NCBI RefSeq assembly: GCF_003260205.1 | Contig: NZ_QERF01000010.1 | Location: 1-64,000 of the forward strand | Source: Winogradskyella tangerina | GTDB lineage: Bacteria > Bacteroidota > Bacteroidia > Flavobacteriales > Flavobacteriaceae | Reading direction: 5' to 3' | Length of the DNA: 64,000 nucleotides | Shown here: positions 27,430 to 37,475 of the stretch, piece after piece | Layout: each line of letters opens with the position of its first letter | Position numbering within the stretch: the first letter of the stretch is position 1 | Position numbers and translations under genes: made by a program | Notes under the pieces: model-generated | Databases searched by the model: none | Seen by the model: the letters and a program-made list of their open reading frames with translations, nothing else | Told to the model about the DNA's origin: nothing

Positions 27430-30072
27430 TCACTCATTTTTGGTCGAATCCTGTGCTTTTTTATCCTTTTTCTTTTTTTTGCCTCCGAGGATACCACCTA
27501 AAACTGAATTCACACCTTCTTTAATACTGTCTTTAGGATCTTTATTTCCTATTGAATCCTTCTCAGTACTTTTGGGATCACCGCTTAATGCACCTCCTAA
27601 TAGGTCTTTAATTTTATCCTTTCCTTTACCTAATAACTGTTGTTTCTTAATTTCAATCAGTTGCTTTGTTAAGTTTGAAATACCACTGGTAAGGTCTGTG
27701 GATATTTTTGGTTTAGAGAAACTGCCCTCAATATTCGCTGTAACAGGAATTGTGATTTTATTTACTTCCGAGTCGTTTATTTGTCCGATCAATTGATTGA
27801 CCTCACCGCCTAAATATTTAGCCGGCACATCAAATCCGACATTATAACCGAGTTCATTGGTAAAGGTATGCTGGCCAGAAACCGTAACAGGAATATCTTT
27901 ATAATTAACAGTGAAAGGTTTCACAGTGACCCGTCCATTTTCAAAACTAAGTTTCGTTTTTATATTTTTTTGTAATTCTTTAAAGTCAATAAAATTGAGT
28001 TGATTTCCTAATCCAGAAAGCAAAGGACTCTTACTCACATCAATATTTGAGGTCAAAATTTCGGCTAAGGCATTACCAGAAATGGTTGAAAGATCTGGTG
28101 AAAACGACTCGTCTAACAAACCATTGACGTCTATCGTAGAATTTAATTTGCCTTGTACAACTTTTGCTATTGGTGCCAAAGCCTTCAGCATTTCAAGATC
28201 TTTAAAAGATTGAGAAATATCAAAATCTTTCATGGCTAGCTGCATATCAAATTTCGGTTTTGATTCTATGGTATTCACATTTCCAGAAATACCAAGTTGT
28301 CCATTAAATATATCCGTAGTCATATTTACCAAATTGGCATTTTGGTCTTTAATACGCAGTTGACCCTTTACATTCTTCAGATTGAGATTATCATAGATCA
28401 CAGTTTTGGCATTCGCAGTGATCGAACAATCTAGGAAATCAGGGATTTTTAATGACTCATTTTCAGAAGTGGTTTTATTCGAAGTTTCGGTGGCGGATTC
28501 GTCTTCAACCATAAAGTCTGAAATGGCAAATCTGTTAGAATTCACATTGAAATTCCCTTGTAATTTTTTATCACTTAACAAAAACCCTAGCAGATTGTTG
28601 ATGGTCCCCGTGGCCGTGAAATCGCTCTCACCAGTTTGAGCATCGAAACTATTTAAATTCACAACACCAGGCTTAAAGTCGAGGTTGGCCTTATTAATTT
28701 GAATAGGATTAACGATATCTTCAGATGAAAAAATAAAGTCTGAAATCGAAACTTTACCATTGTTTTTGATTCGCTGATAGGCGTTGGTTTCGATGGCATT
28801 CATATCGAAATGAGTATTGAGTTGACCTTTTAAAATTCCACTCAATTGATTTTCAAGTTCAATAGGATATGCCTTTGTGATATTTGCTAAATTTAAAACA
28901 CCGTCTAGATCGGCATCGACAATTATATTACCTGTTAGGTCTTTAATGTGAGCCTCAGATTTAAAGACATCTTCATCAATTTTAAAATCAAGCTGATTCA
29001 AATCAACAAAGGTGTCATCAGCACGCCCCGTAGTATTTTTAATTGATGCATTGATCATAATATTTTCCACACGTTTCGGTAGATCAGTATACTTAAATGA
29101 AGCATTATCCGATTTCATATTTATATCTAGTGTCGGAATGGTTTCTTCAGAAATTAATCCTTTAATTAGACCGTTAACAGTGAAGTTTCCGGAGGTATTT
29201 ACATTTTCAATATTCTTGGCATAAGCCTCAGGAATTACAGCTAGAAAATCCTTAAATGAAGATTCAGGATTTTTGAAACTGATATCTATTTGCTGGCCTT
29301 CTTCAACCATTTGAATAAATCCATCAAACTCTAACGGTAATGCGTTTATAAAACCTTTATTTTCTTTGAAGGTGTACTTGTTCTGTTCTAAGTCCATCCC
29401 GAGTAGGGCATCTAGCTTAATTAGATTGTTATTCAGATAATCGGTACTATCGATCGACATGCTTATTTTGGCTTCGGTTTTGGTATCCAATTCTGATTGC
29501 TCTCCTGAAAAAATGCCTTTACCGTTGTGGTTTATTTCGGTGGCATAAATTTTAGTGTCAGACCCTTCATCAATGTAAGTTAGGGCACTATTATTGAGCT
29601 CGTAATTTTTTATATCGAAGCTAAATCCGGCTGATGATTCTGTGTTTGACTGTTCTCCTTCAGATTCTGAAGATTTTACAATGTCGTAATTGGTAGTACC
29701 ATTTTTGTTAGTGATTAAAGTAAGAAGTAATTCGTCTGCAATAATCTCATTAACTACTAAAGGTTCTTCAGTGCCTTTAAATAATTCGCGAATTGGCATC
29801 TCGAAAGATAATGATCTGGCAGTAGCTAAAGTTTCGTCCTTAAAAGGAGCCCTATTAGTAATTTTAAGGTTTTCGATATTGACTTCGGCACTTGGGAAAC
29901 TGCTAATTAGACTCAGACTAATGTCGTTAAAACTTAGATCAGCATCTAGGTTTTCATCAGCGTAATTCTGAACGATGGTGTCGATTTTCGACTCTAAAAT
30001 AAAAGGGATAGTTATAAGAATGGCTAAAAAAAGTAGGAGTAGGATTCCGATAATTTTGAAAATTTTCTTCAT
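27430..30072 (-). CDS. AsmA-like envelope protein
   Basis: The 880-residue protein has one N-terminal membrane helix (IIGILLLLFLAILITIPF) and a long beta-rich periplasmic body with AsmA-type start and end regions. Its tail is very rich in Lys, Gly and Asp. AsmA-family proteins are thought to form bridges for lipid movement between membranes; this member is not tested. I use the ATG at 30072 (MKKIFKII), beside the membrane helix, instead of one ten codons upstream. Confidence 0.85.
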   Translation of the reverse strand: MKKIFKIIGILLLLFLAILITIPFILESKIDTIVQNYADENLDADLSFNDISLSLISSFPSAEVNIENLKITNRAPFKDETLATARSLSFEMPIRELFKGTEEPLVVNEIIADELLLTLITNKNGTTNYDIVKSSESEGEQSNTESSAGFSFDIKNYELNNSALTYIDEGSDTKIYATEINHNGKGIFSGEQSELDTKTEAKISMSIDSTDYLNNNLIKLDALLGMDLEQNKYTFKENKGFINALPLEFDGFIQMVEEGQQIDISFKNPESSFKDFLAVIPEAYAKNIENVNTSGNFTVNGLIKGLISEETIPTLDINMKSDNASFKYTDLPKRVENIMINASIKNTTGRADDTFVDLNQLDFKIDEDVFKSEAHIKDLTGNIIVDADLDGVLNLANITKAYPIELENQLSGILKGQLNTHFDMNAIETNAYQRIKNNGKVSISDFIFSSEDIVNPIQINKANLDFKPGVVNLNSFDAQTGESDFTATGTINNLLGFLLSDKKLQGNFNVNSNRFAISDFMVEDESATETSNKTTSENESLKIPDFLDCSITANAKTVIYDNLNLKNVKGQLRIKDQNANLVNMTTDIFNGQLGISGNVNTIESKPKFDMQLAMKDFDISQSFKDLEMLKALAPIAKVVQGKLNSTIDVNGLLDESFSPDLSTISGNALAEILTSNIDVSKSPLLSGLGNQLNFIDFKELQKNIKTKLSFENGRVTVKPFTVNYKDIPVTVSGQHTFTNELGYNVGFDVPAKYLGGEVNQLIGQINDSEVNKITIPVTANIEGSFSKPKISTDLTSGISNLTKQLIEIKKQQLLGKGKDKIKDLLGGALSGDPKSTEKDSIGNKDPKDSIKEGVNSVLGGILGGKKKKKDKKAQDSTKNE

Positions 30073-30162
30073 AACTGGTAAATTTGGTATATATACGTTC
30101 AAGTTATAAGAAAAGTTCGACAGTCCTTAAACTTTTGAAAGATTTTAATAATTAAATAACAA

Positions 30163-30867
30163 TTAGAGCAGGTCGATCTCTTCGTTCACCTTAAGCTTGA
30201 AACGTTTTCTAAAAGCATATACACCGAGGTACAAGAATGGTGTGTCTAATGCGGCCACCAAAACTTTGAATAAAAATCCACTAACGAGTAGTCCTAAAAA
30301 TTTATCCCATTCAATTTTCCCGAAACTGCAAAGCAATAGTAGTACTGTGGCCGTATCTACCAATTGCGATAAAAAGGTAGAGAAGTTATTTCGCAACCAG
30401 AGGTGTTTTCCTTTGGTTAAATTTTTCCAGAAGTGATAAATCTGAATATCCACTAATTGGGCTAATAGATAAGCCATCATACTTGCAAATACAGCAATGG
30501 CGGTACTTCCAAACACGGTAGTAAATACTTCATTTTGAACTGGCGACCAAGGTGTTGCGGGCACGGCATTAGAGGTGTAAATGATCAGCATGGAGAAAAA
30601 CGAAGCAAAAATACCAGCTACAACGACATCGTTTGCTCTTTTCTTTCCGTAGATCTCACTGATCAAATCTGTAATTAAAAAAGTAATAGGATAAGGCAGA
30701 ATACCTACTGAAATTTCAAAAAGTTTGCTGCCAAAAATTTCAACATCAACAGGATACCAGTAAAAAAACTTTTGAAAAATTAAGTTTGAAACCACTAAGG
30801 ACGTAATAAAAAGTGCTCCCAATAATAAATAGATGCGTTGTGCTAAGAGCTTATCCTTTAATTGCAT
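30163..30867 (-). CDS. Queuosine precursor transporter (YhhQ/VUT family)
   Basis: The 234-residue inner-membrane protein has about six helices and family motifs PYPITFLITDLISEIYGKK and the later NNFSTFLSQLVDTATV. YhhQ-type proteins import preQ0/preQ1 bases for tRNA queuosine synthesis. No queuosine enzymes are adjacent in this window. Confidence 0.88.
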   Translation of the reverse strand: MQLKDKLLAQRIYLLLGALFITSLVVSNLIFQKFFYWYPVDVEIFGSKLFEISVGILPYPITFLITDLISEIYGKKRANDVVVAGIFASFFSMLIIYTSNAVPATPWSPVQNEVFTTVFGSTAIAVFASMMAYLLAQLVDIQIYHFWKNLTKGKHLWLRNNFSTFLSQLVDTATVLLLLCSFGKIEWDKFLGLLVSGFLFKVLVAALDTPFLYLGVYAFRKRFKLKVNEEIDLL

Positions 30868-31040
30868 TTTAGTCGGTTGATAAATTATAGCCGCAAAGAT
30901 AATCTATTAATATTTCATGTGCTGATAGTTGTTATTTCGGGATGAAATAAAGATTCTTCTCGATGAAAAATTTTCAATTCAATAAGTGTTAATAATTATT
31001 TTTAATTAGGTCGCTTACTTTTAGTTATTTTGCTAGCTCG

Positions 31041-32168
31041 ATGGTATCAGCTAAAACCGCATATATCGCATTAGGAAGTAATAAGGGCAATAAGTTGCAG
31101 TATTTGCAGCAGGCCGTTGATGCTATATTTGAAAAGGCTGGGCTTATTATTAAGATTTCAAAAGTCTATCAAACTCCGGCCTGGGGTTTTGAAAGCGATG
31201 ACTTTTTTAACGCTTGTATTCAGATAAAAACGGAACTAAAACCAAAGGCCTTACTTCGTGTTTTAAAGTCGATTGAATCTGACTTAGGCAGAGTTCCAAA
31301 ACAATCCGACACCTATGAAGCACGTAAAATCGATCTCGATATCTTGTTTTATGATGAAGAGGTAATTAGCGAAAAGAAATTAGTTATTCCACATCCAGAA
31401 ATACAAAAACGACGGTTTGTGCTACAACCACTTCACGATATTAATAAGGATTTGAAGCATCCTAAATTAGATAAGTCTGTTGCGGATTTACTCGAAATCT
31501 GTGATGATAAATCTGAAATTGAACCTGTAAAGATCTGGTTAAAAAATCCAAAGAAAAATTACAATTTCAACAGATTTAATTTTATTGCTATTGAGGGAAA
31601 TATTGGTGCCGGCAAAACGAGCTTGGCGACTAAGATCTCACAAGATTTTAATGCTAAACTCATCCTTGAACGCTTTGCGGATAATCCTTTTTTACCTAAG
31701 TTTTATAAAGAACCCGAACGCTATGCCTTCACATTAGAGATGTCCTTTTTAGCAGATCGCTATCAGCAAATCAGCGATGATTTGTCGCAATTAGATCTTT
31801 TTAAGGACTTTATGGTTAGCGATTACGACGTGCATAAATCTCTTATATTTTCGAAGGTAACTTTGGCAGAGGATGAATTTAGATTGTACCGTAAGTTGTT
31901 TTATCAGGTCTATAAGGATATTGCACGACCAGATCTCTATGTTTACCTTTATCAGAACACACAACGACTTCAGGAGAACATAAAAAAGCGTGGTCGAAAA
32001 TACGAGAAGGAAATTCAGGATGAATACCTCGATAAGATCAACACGGGTTATTTAGAATTTCTAAAATCTCAAACCGACCTTATTGTTAAGATCATAGATA
32101 TTTCTGATCGTGATTTTGTAAAAAAGCGCGAAGATTATTTATGGTTGTTGGGGGAGATTATTGGGTGA
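31041..32168 (+). CDS. folK: Bifunctional HPPK (FolK) - deoxynucleoside kinase
   Basis: The 375-residue product has two domains. Residues 1-145 are 6-hydroxymethyl-7,8-dihydropterin pyrophosphokinase (ALGSNKGNK; PHPEIQKRRFVLQPL), a folate pathway step. Residues about 178-375 are a deoxynucleoside kinase with P-loop GNIGAGKTS, the ERFADNPFL segment and an Arg-rich lid (NIKKRGRKYE). The join is continuous, with no stop or frameshift. Such fusions occur in Bacteroidota; the two activities supply folate-dependent and salvage nucleotide routes. The nucleoside preferred is not readable. Confidence 0.92.
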   Translation: MVSAKTAYIALGSNKGNKLQYLQQAVDAIFEKAGLIIKISKVYQTPAWGFESDDFFNACIQIKTELKPKALLRVLKSIESDLGRVPKQSDTYEARKIDLDILFYDEEVISEKKLVIPHPEIQKRRFVLQPLHDINKDLKHPKLDKSVADLLEICDDKSEIEPVKIWLKNPKKNYNFNRFNFIAIEGNIGAGKTSLATKISQDFNAKLILERFADNPFLPKFYKEPERYAFTLEMSFLADRYQQISDDLSQLDLFKDFMVSDYDVHKSLIFSKVTLAEDEFRLYRKLFYQVYKDIARPDLYVYLYQNTQRLQENIKKRGRKYEKEIQDEYLDKINTGYLEFLKSQTDLIVKIIDISDRDFVKKREDYLWLLGEIIG

Positions 32169-32177
32169 GCAGCCTTG

Positions 32178-32843
32178 TTAAAGTTCAATTAAATAGCTCG
32201 CGATTTTACCCTTTTTTCCACCTAATAATACTTCGGTAAGAAGCTTTGATGATTTCACCTTAAAATTGAAGGGAGCTCCTAAAATATCAACGCCACTCCG
32301 ATGTTTCAAGCGAATACCTTGTCCTGATATGATATCGATATTCGGAATAAAATCACCTATCGGAATATGCTCCGTAAGAATAACATACTTATAGTTTGAA
32401 AGCTTTTTAGTAATGGCCTTGATTTCAGTATTAGATAAATGTTGCAGTACCTGCCGAATGATAGCGCAATCGGCCTTTGGTAATTCATCTTTTGCAATAT
32501 CCAAGCAATGAAATTCTACATCATCATTTTTGAATTTGATTTTATTTCTACTAATAAGATCCTTAACAATATCAATAGCTATATAGCTTGACGTGTAAGG
32601 AAGCAGCTGTTGGCCGATATTGAAGTCCCCACAACCCAGATCACAAACAGACAATTTGTTTTGGTGAGATTTTAAAAATGACGTCACTTCCTTTAGATAG
32701 GGTTCAATAATTTCAGGGCGATGAGAGCCTTCACCCGAATAGAAATCATGTTCATCTCCACCCCAAAGATGCTGCTCGTAAACCTGCTCCATAGCAGCTT
32801 TAGTAGGCCAAGGAGATGTGTTCTTTTTTTTGAATTTAGACAT
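32178..32843 (-). CDS. Class I SAM-dependent methyltransferase
   Basis: The 221-residue protein has motif I SVCDLGCGDFNIG and a later acidic motif YIAIDIVKDLI, as in Rossmann methyltransferases. DCAIIRQVLQHLSN matches the post-II region. The substrate is unknown. The start overlaps the stop of the upstream membrane protein by one base, indicating co-translation. Confidence 0.82.
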   Translation of the reverse strand: MSKFKKKNTSPWPTKAAMEQVYEQHLWGGDEHDFYSGEGSHRPEIIEPYLKEVTSFLKSHQNKLSVCDLGCGDFNIGQQLLPYTSSYIAIDIVKDLISRNKIKFKNDDVEFHCLDIAKDELPKADCAIIRQVLQHLSNTEIKAITKKLSNYKYVILTEHIPIGDFIPNIDIISGQGIRLKHRSGVDILGAPFNFKVKSSKLLTEVLLGGKKGKIASYLIEL

Positions 32844-33289
32844 TAATTACCCAATTTCCGATTCTCGATAAAACGTAAAATAACATACACCAAAGAAAGA
32901 GCAATGGGCGCAACGACTAGGACATAAATGATATTCCAGTACAGAATAGAAGCTTCTGGACTGCCAAAAAATGAAACTGCACTCGAAGAAAAATTAAAGC
33001 CCGTATTTCCAGAAAGTACATAAGAAATTCCAAACCATAATATTGAAATTACAATTAAGGCGATCATTAACCATCGTATTAGTTTTCCTAAACGAGACGG
33101 ACTTTTTTTGAATCCGCCATTTGAGATATAGGTGGCAACTTGCAAGGCAATGAAACCAAGCCATAGCAAAATATTTCCGGCAGGGACACCTAAAAGTTCA
33201 TAAGTTAAAATTGAAGACCCCATTGAAAATAATATGATCACTATTCCAAGGATAAGAAATGAAAGGGCAAGTATAGTTCGTTTACTCAT
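32843..33289 (-). CDS. Four-helix membrane protein of unknown function
   Basis: The 148-residue product has about four membrane helices (around 7-25, 35-52, 68-90, 112-138). No catalytic or family motif is recognised. It sits between a TrmH-like methyltransferase gene (three-base gap) and a SAM methyltransferase gene (one-base overlap), so it is part of a three-gene operon. Confidence 0.65.
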   Translation of the reverse strand: MSKRTILALSFLILGIVIILFSMGSSILTYELLGVPAGNILLWLGFIALQVATYISNGGFKKSPSRLGKLIRWLMIALIVISILWFGISYVLSGNTGFNFSSSAVSFFGSPEASILYWNIIYVLVVAPIALSLVYVILRFIENRKLGN

Positions 33290-33292
33290 TTT

Positions 33293-33826
33293 TTAATTTT
33301 TAAGTTTAGAAAACACATCCCAGATTACAACACCAGCACTTACCGAAATATTAAGCGAATGCTTGGTACCATATTGTGGAATTTCAATAACCAGATCACT
33401 TGCATTCACCACATCTTGAGAAACACCTTTAACTTCGTTGCCAAAAATTAGCGCATAAGTGGTATTAGGTTGAGGTTTAAAATCGTTAAGCATTGTAGCG
33501 TTTTCGGCCTGCTCAATAGAGCAGATCTTTACATTTTGCGATTTTAGTTTTTGGATAACCTCCAAGGTGTTATCATGGTATTCCCAATCTACAGTTTCCG
33601 TACTTCCTAATGCTGTTTTTCTGATATCGTTATGTGGTGGCTGTGCCGTTATTCCGCAGAGGTAGATTTTTTCAACAAGAAAAGCATCACTACTTCTGAA
33701 AACAGATCCGATATTATTCAAACTTCGGATATTATCGAGGACAATGATAATCGGAGATTTATCTGCAGTCTTGAATTCGTTCACATCAAGACGATCTAGT
33801 TCACTATTTTTTAGTTTTCTGTTCAT
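33293..33826 (-). CDS. TrmH/SpoU family RNA 2'-O-methyltransferase
   Basis: The 177-residue SPOUT enzyme has all three motifs: NIRSLNNIGSVFRSSDAF, ALIFGNEVKGVS and IPQYGTKHSLNISVSAGV. It methylates ribose in tRNA or rRNA; the exact site is not known. The ATG at 33826 (MNRKL) is preferred to the TTG at 33841. Confidence 0.88.
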   Translation of the reverse strand: MNRKLKNSELDRLDVNEFKTADKSPIIIVLDNIRSLNNIGSVFRSSDAFLVEKIYLCGITAQPPHNDIRKTALGSTETVDWEYHDNTLEVIQKLKSQNVKICSIEQAENATMLNDFKPQPNTTYALIFGNEVKGVSQDVVNASDLVIEIPQYGTKHSLNISVSAGVVIWDVFSKLKN

Positions 33827-34047
33827 TTGGTTACTCCGCAAAAGAAGGGAACTTATTCTATTAAAAGGTCATACTTAGCACAGTCGAAGTATCAGTTCTC
33901 GTCATGCTTTAATTCATTCTAAATGACCACAAAGATTGTTAAAATCTCCTTGTAATTGTAAATAACTTCTGGTCCTTTCGCTTTAAAAAACAAGGCTATT
34001 GAGCTATATTAGCAACCTTACAATTACCGCAAAAATAAACAAAACTC

Positions 34048-36660
34048 TTGGCTAAATCAGCAAAAAAAGAAACCCCATTAATGAAGCAATACAATGCGAT
34101 CAAAGCAAAGTATCCAGATGCGTTATTGTTGTTTAGAGTAGGGGATTTTTATGAAACCTTTGGTAGTGATGCCGTTAAAGCCTCAAAAATATTAGACATC
34201 ATTTTAACCAAACGTGGCGCTGGTAGTGAGAGTGAAACTGAATTAGCTGGGTTTCCGCACCATTCATTAAATACCTATTTGCCAAAGCTTGTTAGAGCAG
34301 GTGAGCGCGTGGCCATTTGTGATCAGTTGGAAGATCCGAAGCAGACTAAAAAAATTGTAAAACGAGGGGTAACTGAGTTGGTGACGCCTGGCGTAGCACT
34401 TAACGATGATATTCTAAATTCGAAATCGAATAATTTCCTCGCAGCCGTTCATTTTGATAAAAAATATATTGGTGTTTCCTTTTTAGATATCTCTACGGGT
34501 GAATTTTTAACCTCTCAGGGTGATGAGGAATACATCGACAAATTACTTCAGAATTTTAATCCAAGTGAGGTCCTCATTTCTAAAGCATGTCGTAAAGATT
34601 TTTCTGAAACCTTCGGAAATGATTTTCATACGTTTTATCTAGAGGATTGGGTTTTTCAGGCAGACTACGCCAATGAATCTCTAACTAAACATTTCAAAAC
34701 AAAAACACTGAAAGGCTTCGGAATTGAGGATTTGTATGAAGGAATTATCGCCTCTGGTGTGGTTTTACATTATCTAAATGAAACGCGCCATAACCGTCTT
34801 GAACATATAACCAATATTTCGCGCATTGCTACTGACGATTATGTGTGGATGGATAAATTCACTATCAGAAATCTCGAATTATACCATTCTACAAATGCCA
34901 ATGCTGTAACGCTGATTAATGTAATTGACAAGACCATTTCCGCAATGGGAGGTCGTACCTTAAAACGCTGGTTGGCCTTACCTCTGAAGCATATCGATAA
35001 GATCAGGCAGCGACATGAGGTTGTTCAATTTTTGTTAGATCATGAAGAAGTCCTTCAAAAGATACAAGGACAAATCAAACATATAGGTGATATTGAACGC
35101 TTAATTTCAAAGATAGCAACCACCAAGGTGAACCCTCGCGAGGTAGTTCAGCTTAAAAACTCTTTGGAAGCCATTGTGCCTATTAAATCCATGGCTGAAA
35201 GTTGTGACAATGAGGCCTTGAAAATTATAGGTGAAAATCTTCACAGTTGTGATCTGCTTAGAGATAAAATTAAACAAACTTTAAATGAAGAAGCACCTGT
35301 TAATGTCTTGAAAGGACAAACAATTGCCGAAGGATTTTCATCAGAGTTAGATGAGCTTCGTGGGTTGTCGAAATCAGGAAAGGATTATTTAGATGCTATG
35401 TTAGCTCGAGAGAGTGAGCGTACAGGAATTCCATCCTTGAAGATTGCTTCTAATAATGTCTTCGGGTATTACATCGAAGTTCGGAATACGCATAAAGACA
35501 AGGTTCCGGAAGAATGGATCCGTAAGCAAACATTGGTTAATGCGGAGCGTTATATCACGGAAGAACTCAAGGAATATGAGGCCAAGATATTAGGTGCTGA
35601 GGAGCGTATATTAGCCATTGAGCAACAGCTATTTTCGGAATTAGTACATTGGATGCACCAGTATATTTTGCAAGTACAACAGAATGCACAATTAATTGGG
35701 CAGCTCGATTGCCTATGTGGATTTGCTAGTTTAGCAAAATCAAACTCATATAACTTACCACAAATGGATGATAGTTTCGATTTAGAGATCAAAGACGGGC
35801 GTCATCCGGTTATCGAAAAACAGTTACCACTTGGTGAATCTTATATAGCCAATGATGTGTTTTTAGATAGGGAATCGCAGCAGATCATTATGATCACTGG
35901 CCCGAATATGTCTGGTAAATCTGCTATATTAAGACAGACAGCTTTGATTGTTTTATTAGCTCAGATTGGAAGTTTTGTTCCTGCCGAATCTGCGCGTATT
36001 GGTGTAGTTGATAAGATTTTTACAAGAGTTGGAGCAAGCGATAATATCTCTATGGGCGAATCGACCTTTATGGTAGAAATGAATGAAACGGCTTCTATTC
36101 TAAATAATATTTCCGATAGAAGTTTGGTGCTTTTAGACGAGATCGGTCGTGGAACAAGTACTTATGATGGTATTTCTATTGCTTGGGCGATCAGTGAGTA
36201 TTTACACGAGCATCCGGCGAGACCAAAAACGCTTTTTGCAACGCATTACCACGAGCTGAACGAAATGACAGAGACGTTCTCGCGCATTAAAAACTTCAAT
36301 GTTGCGGTAAAAGAATTAAAGGATAATGTATTATTTGTTCGGAAATTGGTTGAAGGTGGTAGTGAGCACAGTTTTGGAATTCATGTTGCAAAGATGGCAG
36401 GCATGCCACAGCAAGTAATAAGGCGTGCCAATAAAATACTTGCAAAACTAGAGAAATCACATTCGAGTGAAGAATTAACCGATAAGGTGAAGTCCTTAAA
36501 AGATGATATGCAGTTGAGTTTCTTTAATCTCGATGACCCATTATTGGAAGAGATCAAGGAAGAAATTCTACATACCGATATAGATACATTGACCCCTGTC
36601 GAAGCCCTTATGAAGCTCAATGAAATAAAGCGCATGTTGATTAAGAAAAAACAAGCTTAG
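34048..36660 (+). CDS. mutS: DNA mismatch repair protein MutS
   Basis: The 870-residue mismatch sensor has the mismatch-binding motif [10 protein letters not shown] near the start, Walker [21 protein letters not shown] and the ATHYHEL helix. The start is TTG: the segment before the first ATG (codon 12, MKQYN) aligns with the usual MutS N-terminus, so TTG is favoured. No mutL lies nearby. Confidence 0.96.
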   Translation: MAKSAKKETPLMKQYNAIKAKYPDALLLFRVGDFYETFGSDAVKASKILDIILTKRGAGSESETELAGFPHHSLNTYLPKLVRAGERVAICDQLEDPKQTKKIVKRGVTELVTPGVALNDDILNSKSNNFLAAVHFDKKYIGVSFLDISTGEFLTSQGDEEYIDKLLQNFNPSEVLISKACRKDFSETFGNDFHTFYLEDWVFQADYANESLTKHFKTKTLKGFGIEDLYEGIIASGVVLHYLNETRHNRLEHITNISRIATDDYVWMDKFTIRNLELYHSTNANAVTLINVIDKTISAMGGRTLKRWLALPLKHIDKIRQRHEVVQFLLDHEEVLQKIQGQIKHIGDIERLISKIATTKVNPREVVQLKNSLEAIVPIKSMAESCDNEALKIIGENLHSCDLLRDKIKQTLNEEAPVNVLKGQTIAEGFSSELDELRGLSKSGKDYLDAMLARESERTGIPSLKIASNNVFGYYIEVRNTHKDKVPEEWIRKQTLVNAERYITEELKEYEAKILGAEERILAIEQQLFSELVHWMHQYILQVQQNAQLIGQLDCLCGFASLAKSNSYNLPQMDDSFDLEIKDGRHPVIEKQLPLGESYIANDVFLDRESQQIIMITGPNMSGKSAILRQTALIVLLAQIGSFVPAESARIGVVDKIFTRVGASDNISMGESTFMVEMNETASILNNISDRSLVLLDEIGRGTSTYDGISIAWAISEYLHEHPARPKTLFATHYHELNEMTETFSRIKNFNVAVKELKDNVLFVRKLVEGGSEHSFGIHVAKMAGMPQQVIRRANKILAKLEKSHSSEELTDKVKSLKDDMQLSFFNLDDPLLEEIKEEILHTDIDTLTPVEALMKLNEIKRMLIKKKQA

Positions 36661-36687
36661 TTAGCTTTAATTTATTTTAAAAAAGTC

Positions 36688-36717
36688 TTTGCAATTCTAA
36701 GAAATAGTTTAAATTTG
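36688..36717 (+). promoter_or_regulatory. Promoter of the tRNA-Gly gene
   Basis: TTTG (36688-36691), an 18-base spacer and TAAATTTG (36710-36717) fit the Bacteroidota -33/-7 consensus and sit 40 bases before tRNA-Gly. It may also serve tRNA-Leu. Confidence 0.75.
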
Positions 36718-36756
36718 CATCCGCTTTTACAGCGAAAAGTTCTTTAATAAGACTAC

Positions 36757-36828
36757 GCGAAAGTAGCTCAGGGGTAGAGCATCACCTTGCCAAGGTGAGG
36801 GTCGCGGGTTCAAATCCCGTCTTTCGCT
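36757..36828 (+). tRNA. tRNA-Gly (GCC)
   Basis: The acceptor stem GCGAAAG/CTTTCGC is perfect. The anticodon arm TCACC-TTGCCAA-GGTGA gives GCC, and the T-arm is GCGGG-TTCAAAT-CCCGT type. CCA is not encoded. Its last 20 bases plus one recur 133 bases downstream. Confidence 0.97.
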
Positions 36829-36941
36829 CATGTTTCAGACCTCCATTAATATTAAGAGGTTTGCTTGAAAAAGTGAAAATTGTGGTGCTGACGATTTCAA
36901 AATGAAATGTCAGAATGCTGATAAGCGAAGCTTCGTCAGTA

Positions 36942-36962
36942 TTCAAATCCCGTCTTTCGCTC
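36942..36962 (+). repeat. Duplicate of the tRNA-Gly 3' end
   Basis: These 21 bases are identical to 36809-36829, the T-loop to 3' end of tRNA-Gly. The copy has no upstream tRNA body. The 133-base offset encloses self-complementary sequence (CTGACGA 36888-36894 pairs with TCGTCAG 36933-36939). It looks like an attachment-site scar or partial duplication. Confidence 0.85.
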
Positions 36963-37003
36963 TATAAGATATATACCAATTAAGTTGCAGCCGCAACTTG
37001 GAT

Positions 37004-37088
37004 GCTGAAGTGGTGGAATTGGTAGACACGTTGGACTTAAAATCCAATGGCCATTATGGCCGTGCGGGTTCAAGTCCCGCCTTCAGTA
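37004..37088 (+). tRNA. tRNA-Leu (TAA), integration target
   Basis: The acceptor stem GCTGAAG/CTTCAGT has a G-T first pair. The anticodon arm TTGGA-CTTAAAA-TCCAA gives TAA, a long variable arm (TGGCCATTATGGCCG) marks a class II tRNA, and the T-arm is intact. Its 3' end recurs at 46296-46317, so the element inserted here and left the tRNA whole. Confidence 0.96.
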
Positions 37089-37089
37089 C
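37068..37089 (+). repeat. Left attachment repeat (attL)
   Basis: This is the T-loop and acceptor 3' part of tRNA-Leu. It aligns to 46296-46317 with only G37074/T46302 different. Confidence 0.85.
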
Positions 37090-37094
37090 TGTGT

Positions 37095-37137
37095 AAAACC
37101 GTAATTCATTGATTATTCAATGGTTACGGTTTTTTTT
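37095..37137 (+). terminator. Terminator after tRNA-Leu, supplied by the element
   Basis: AAAACCGTAA pairs with TTACGGTTTT around an inner stem CATTGA/TCAATG, followed by a T-run. It lies inside the element, six bases after attL. Confidence 0.85.
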
Positions 37138-37154
37138 GTGCTCAAAAAGCCAGT

Positions 37155-37163
37155 ATTTAGTCA
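37155..37163 (+). other. ATTTAGTCA site near attL (putative arm-type site)
   Basis: This nonamer, followed by AAAAA, also occurs in the integrase promoter near attR (46167-46175, with a variant CTAGTCA-AAAAA after it). Shared sites at both ends suggest integrase or excisionase binding. Confidence 0.4.
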
Positions 37164-37184
37164 AAAATATAATATAAATCAATT

Positions 37185-37433
37185 ATGAGTGAAATGTTTA
37201 AGTATAATAACTGCGGTAATAAGCAAGAAGAGTCGAAACCTGGTAAACAATTAATTAAAGGAATTGATGAAAAAACGCGTAAACTTGTTGAAGCAAAAAT
37301 GAGAAAACAAATAGAAGACAAAAAACAAGAAGCAAAAATAGCAAAGGACGAGGCCAGAATATTCATTGAAGAAACTGATTGGTCTAAAGTAGATGTTAAA
37401 AAATACCTATTGAGTTTGTTGGATATTATTTAG
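37185..37433 (+). CDS. Small charged helical protein of unknown function
   Basis: The 82-residue product is rich in Lys and Glu from about 20 to 65, predicted to be a long helix, and has a Leu/Ile-rich C-terminus (YLLSLLDII). Two Asn-Cys-Gly-type residues occur early (NNCGN). I recognise no family. It is the first gene inside attL and may belong with the two small open frames that follow. Confidence 0.55.
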   Translation: MSEMFKYNNCGNKQEESKPGKQLIKGIDEKTRKLVEAKMRKQIEDKKQEAKIAKDEARIFIEETDWSKVDVKKYLLSLLDII

Positions 37434-37475
37434 AATTAAATACAATAATTATCATTAATCATAAACTATTTCAAT

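Noticed and set aside
36942-36962. A second tRNA-Gly gene
   Set aside because: Only the 3' 21 bases are present; no anticodon arm or D-arm precedes them.
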